From positions 336,161,875-336,225,874 of the forward strand of contig JAVHZZ010000003.1 in NCBI GenBank assembly GCA_036250195.1: a DNA stretch of 64,000 bases. The letters run 5' to 3'. The DNA is from Mixophyes australis (lineage: Eukaryota > Chordata > Amphibia > Anura > Limnodynastidae). This document shows positions 61,771 through 64,000 of the stretch, one piece after another (position 1 is the stretch's first letter; each line of letters begins with the position of its first letter). A model generated the notes under the pieces. It saw only the letters and a list, made by a program, of their open reading frames with translations, had not been told where the DNA came from and did no database searches. The position numbers were made by a program, and so were the translations under genes.

Positions 61771-62117
61771 AAGATACCTTGTTGCAACGTTTTGGACTAA
61801 TAACTATATTGTGAGGTGTTCAGAATACACTGTAAATTAGTGGAAATGCTTGTTATTGAATGTTATTGAGGTTAATAATAGCCTAGGAGTGAAAATAAGC
61901 CCAAAAACTTGATTTTTAAACTTTTTATGTTTTTTTCAAAAAAAATCCGAATCCAATACCTTAAATCCGAACCGAGACCTTTCGTCAAGTGTTTTGCGAG
62001 ACAAATCCGAACCTCAAAAATAACGAAAATCCGGATCCAAAACACAAAACACGAGACCTCAAAAGTCGCCGGTGCACATCCCTAGTATCACTGAGACACT
62101 TCTATTTAATAGGAACC

Positions 62118-63110
62118 TGTGACGAAATGAGTGGGATAACCCTGTGAGCATTTGGTGTCTCATTTCTCACATAATGTGGATTATAGTACTTTTTATAGCC
62201 CATGCTTTGTTCCCTAGCTCACCAGACTACAACTGCAATGTCCAATAACATGTGGCTAAGGGGATATTGTAGTTCAGTGTACATATGTATATTGTGTATT
62301 ATATATTGATGACTTGCAGTAATGTTATTCATTGTCCTTAAACGGAAGCCAGGAGGGTTATGGGTAAAGATCAGGTGGTGTTCAGGATACAGGTGAGAGG
62401 GCTGGAGCTGCATTCATTCTCCCCCCTCCTTCATCTACAGGAAGCATGGAACAGCTGGGTTAATTTTAGGAGGGGCTCACTGCTACCTTATCCTTGGAAG
62501 TAGGGGAAGCCAATTAGGATCAATTGTTCTCCTTAGGACTAGTCCAGACGTGCTGTCTGCATCCCAGCAGGGGGCTTCTGTGAAAGGACATCTCATCTTC
62601 ACTGCCCTGTCCAAACCCCCCTAGTCCTGCACTGACCAATGGTTAAGAAGAATAGACCCAGGGGTTTGCCCAGGGAGGGGAAAGACTGTGGAAATTAGAC
62701 CTGGGAGATAAGGAACAACTCCAAGGGGGAAGGGTGTTGATGCTGGGATTTCATTTCATGAAGGTGCATCTAGTTTTGAATAATCGTTTTATAACTAGTC
62801 TCTATATATGCAGCTGAGAGGGATCCATGGGTCGTGAAGTCTGGACAGCAGGTGACTATATCTCCTTAAGTTATTGGGGTAAGGGACAGATAATGTGGTA
62901 AATCTGCCTGGCATTTATTTACATAATATTCTAGTGTTGTTTGTATGACAATAAATATACTGTTGTATTTTTATAACTGCATTTTGCCTGAGTGACCATA
63001 CGAATCCTAGAAGGTACTGGGTAGACTTTCCTGGCATAGGAAGGCATCCGTGGGTGGCCAGCCAGCGTGAAGTGGGTAGCATTGGGCCAGATACACCCGG
63101 TATCTTCACA
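62118..63110. mobile_element. Solo LTR, 993 bp, with perfect 5-bp duplication
   Basis: It starts TGTGACGAAATG and ends CTTCACA, flanked by gaacc at 62113-62117 and 63111-63115. A tatatatg box lies near 62802 and aataaa at about 62952. The host sequence on both sides is the 37-bp minisatellite (aggaacc | gtgatgtcactg). The 5-bp duplication and TG..CA ends fit a Ty3/Gypsy or retroviral-type LTR. No internal coding part remains. Confidence 0.85.
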
Positions 63111-63226
63111 GAACCAATGACAGTGATGTCACTGTTTTCGAGGTAATTGAAAGGCTGCATTCTTATAAATATTGGATCAACCCACATCAACAGCAGAACA
63201 AAAAGTACAGTTTTAAAGATAACTCA

Positions 63227-64000
<774 letters not shown>

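Larger units (their letters stand above)
53735..62084 (+). mobile_element. Autonomous hAT transposon, 8,350 bp, intact transposase
   Basis: The ends are TAGGGATGAGC and gcacatcccta, with a perfect 8-bp duplication gtatcact at 53727-53734 and 62085-62092, placed inside the 37-bp minisatellite. Order: TATA box (53894), short GTGCTGT array, two copies of a 635-bp leader repeat, a 998-aa transposase (55655-58651), a 3' region with repeated units and transposase-derived fragments, an LTR-like insert (59300-60145), an approximately 77-bp satellite (61083-61770), and a subterminal stretch rich in atccgaa and cacaaaacacgag words. It is a diverged relative of the element at 26659-32418. The transposon lies antisense to SNAP25. 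Confidence 0.95.

Overview
This window is vertebrate nuclear DNA, most likely from a frog or toad. It is repeat-rich and gene-poor. Two genes are recognisable, and they lie tail to tail as the MKKS-SNAP25 neighbours do in other vertebrates. The last two coding exons of MKKS (BBS6, a chaperonin-like ciliopathy protein) are on the + strand at 1049-2321. The last three coding exons of SNAP25 (neuronal t-SNARE) are on the - strand at 63353-44712. Nothing looks bacterial: coding exons are split by GT-AG introns, intergenic DNA is AT-rich, and almost all remaining structure is transposon-derived. The anuran assignment rests on my recognition of common frog repeat families and was not tested by a search.

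Layout: 1-2321 MKKS 3' end. 2322-44711 is about 42 kb between the genes, filled with nested repeats. These include a Penelope-like element split by a hAT-type element (6740-8333), a decayed L1-like LINE carrying two inserts (13.99-17.4 kb), terminal-inverted-repeat elements at 19.57, 21.13, 33.70, 39.47 and 40.31 kb, a Ty3/Gypsy pol remnant on the - strand (25.42-32.96 kb) split by a 5,760-bp hAT transposon with an intact 997-aa transposase (26659-32418), and an element at 41.70-42.35 kb made of about ten consecutive hairpins. 44712-63353 is SNAP25. Its 16.2-kb intron between the last-but-two and last-but-one exons holds a (CTAT)n tract, a Tc1 pseudogene, a 37-bp minisatellite with CRE-like palindromes, an 8,350-bp hAT transposon with an intact 998-aa transposase (53735-62084), and a solo LTR (62118-63110).

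The two hAT elements are the best candidates for something new. They are diverged relatives with the same plan: perfect 8-bp target duplications, short terminal inverted repeats, a TATA box close to one end, a 1.5-1.8-kb leader made mostly of tandem repeats, one uninterrupted BED-finger/hAT transposase ORF of almost the same length, and a second tandem array downstream. In the 8.35-kb element the downstream region also carries several decayed fragments of its own transposase coding sequence, and one fragment-bearing unit appears to have become the seed of an approximately 77-bp satellite. The hairpin-chain element and the CRE minisatellite inside SNAP25 are the next most interesting signals.
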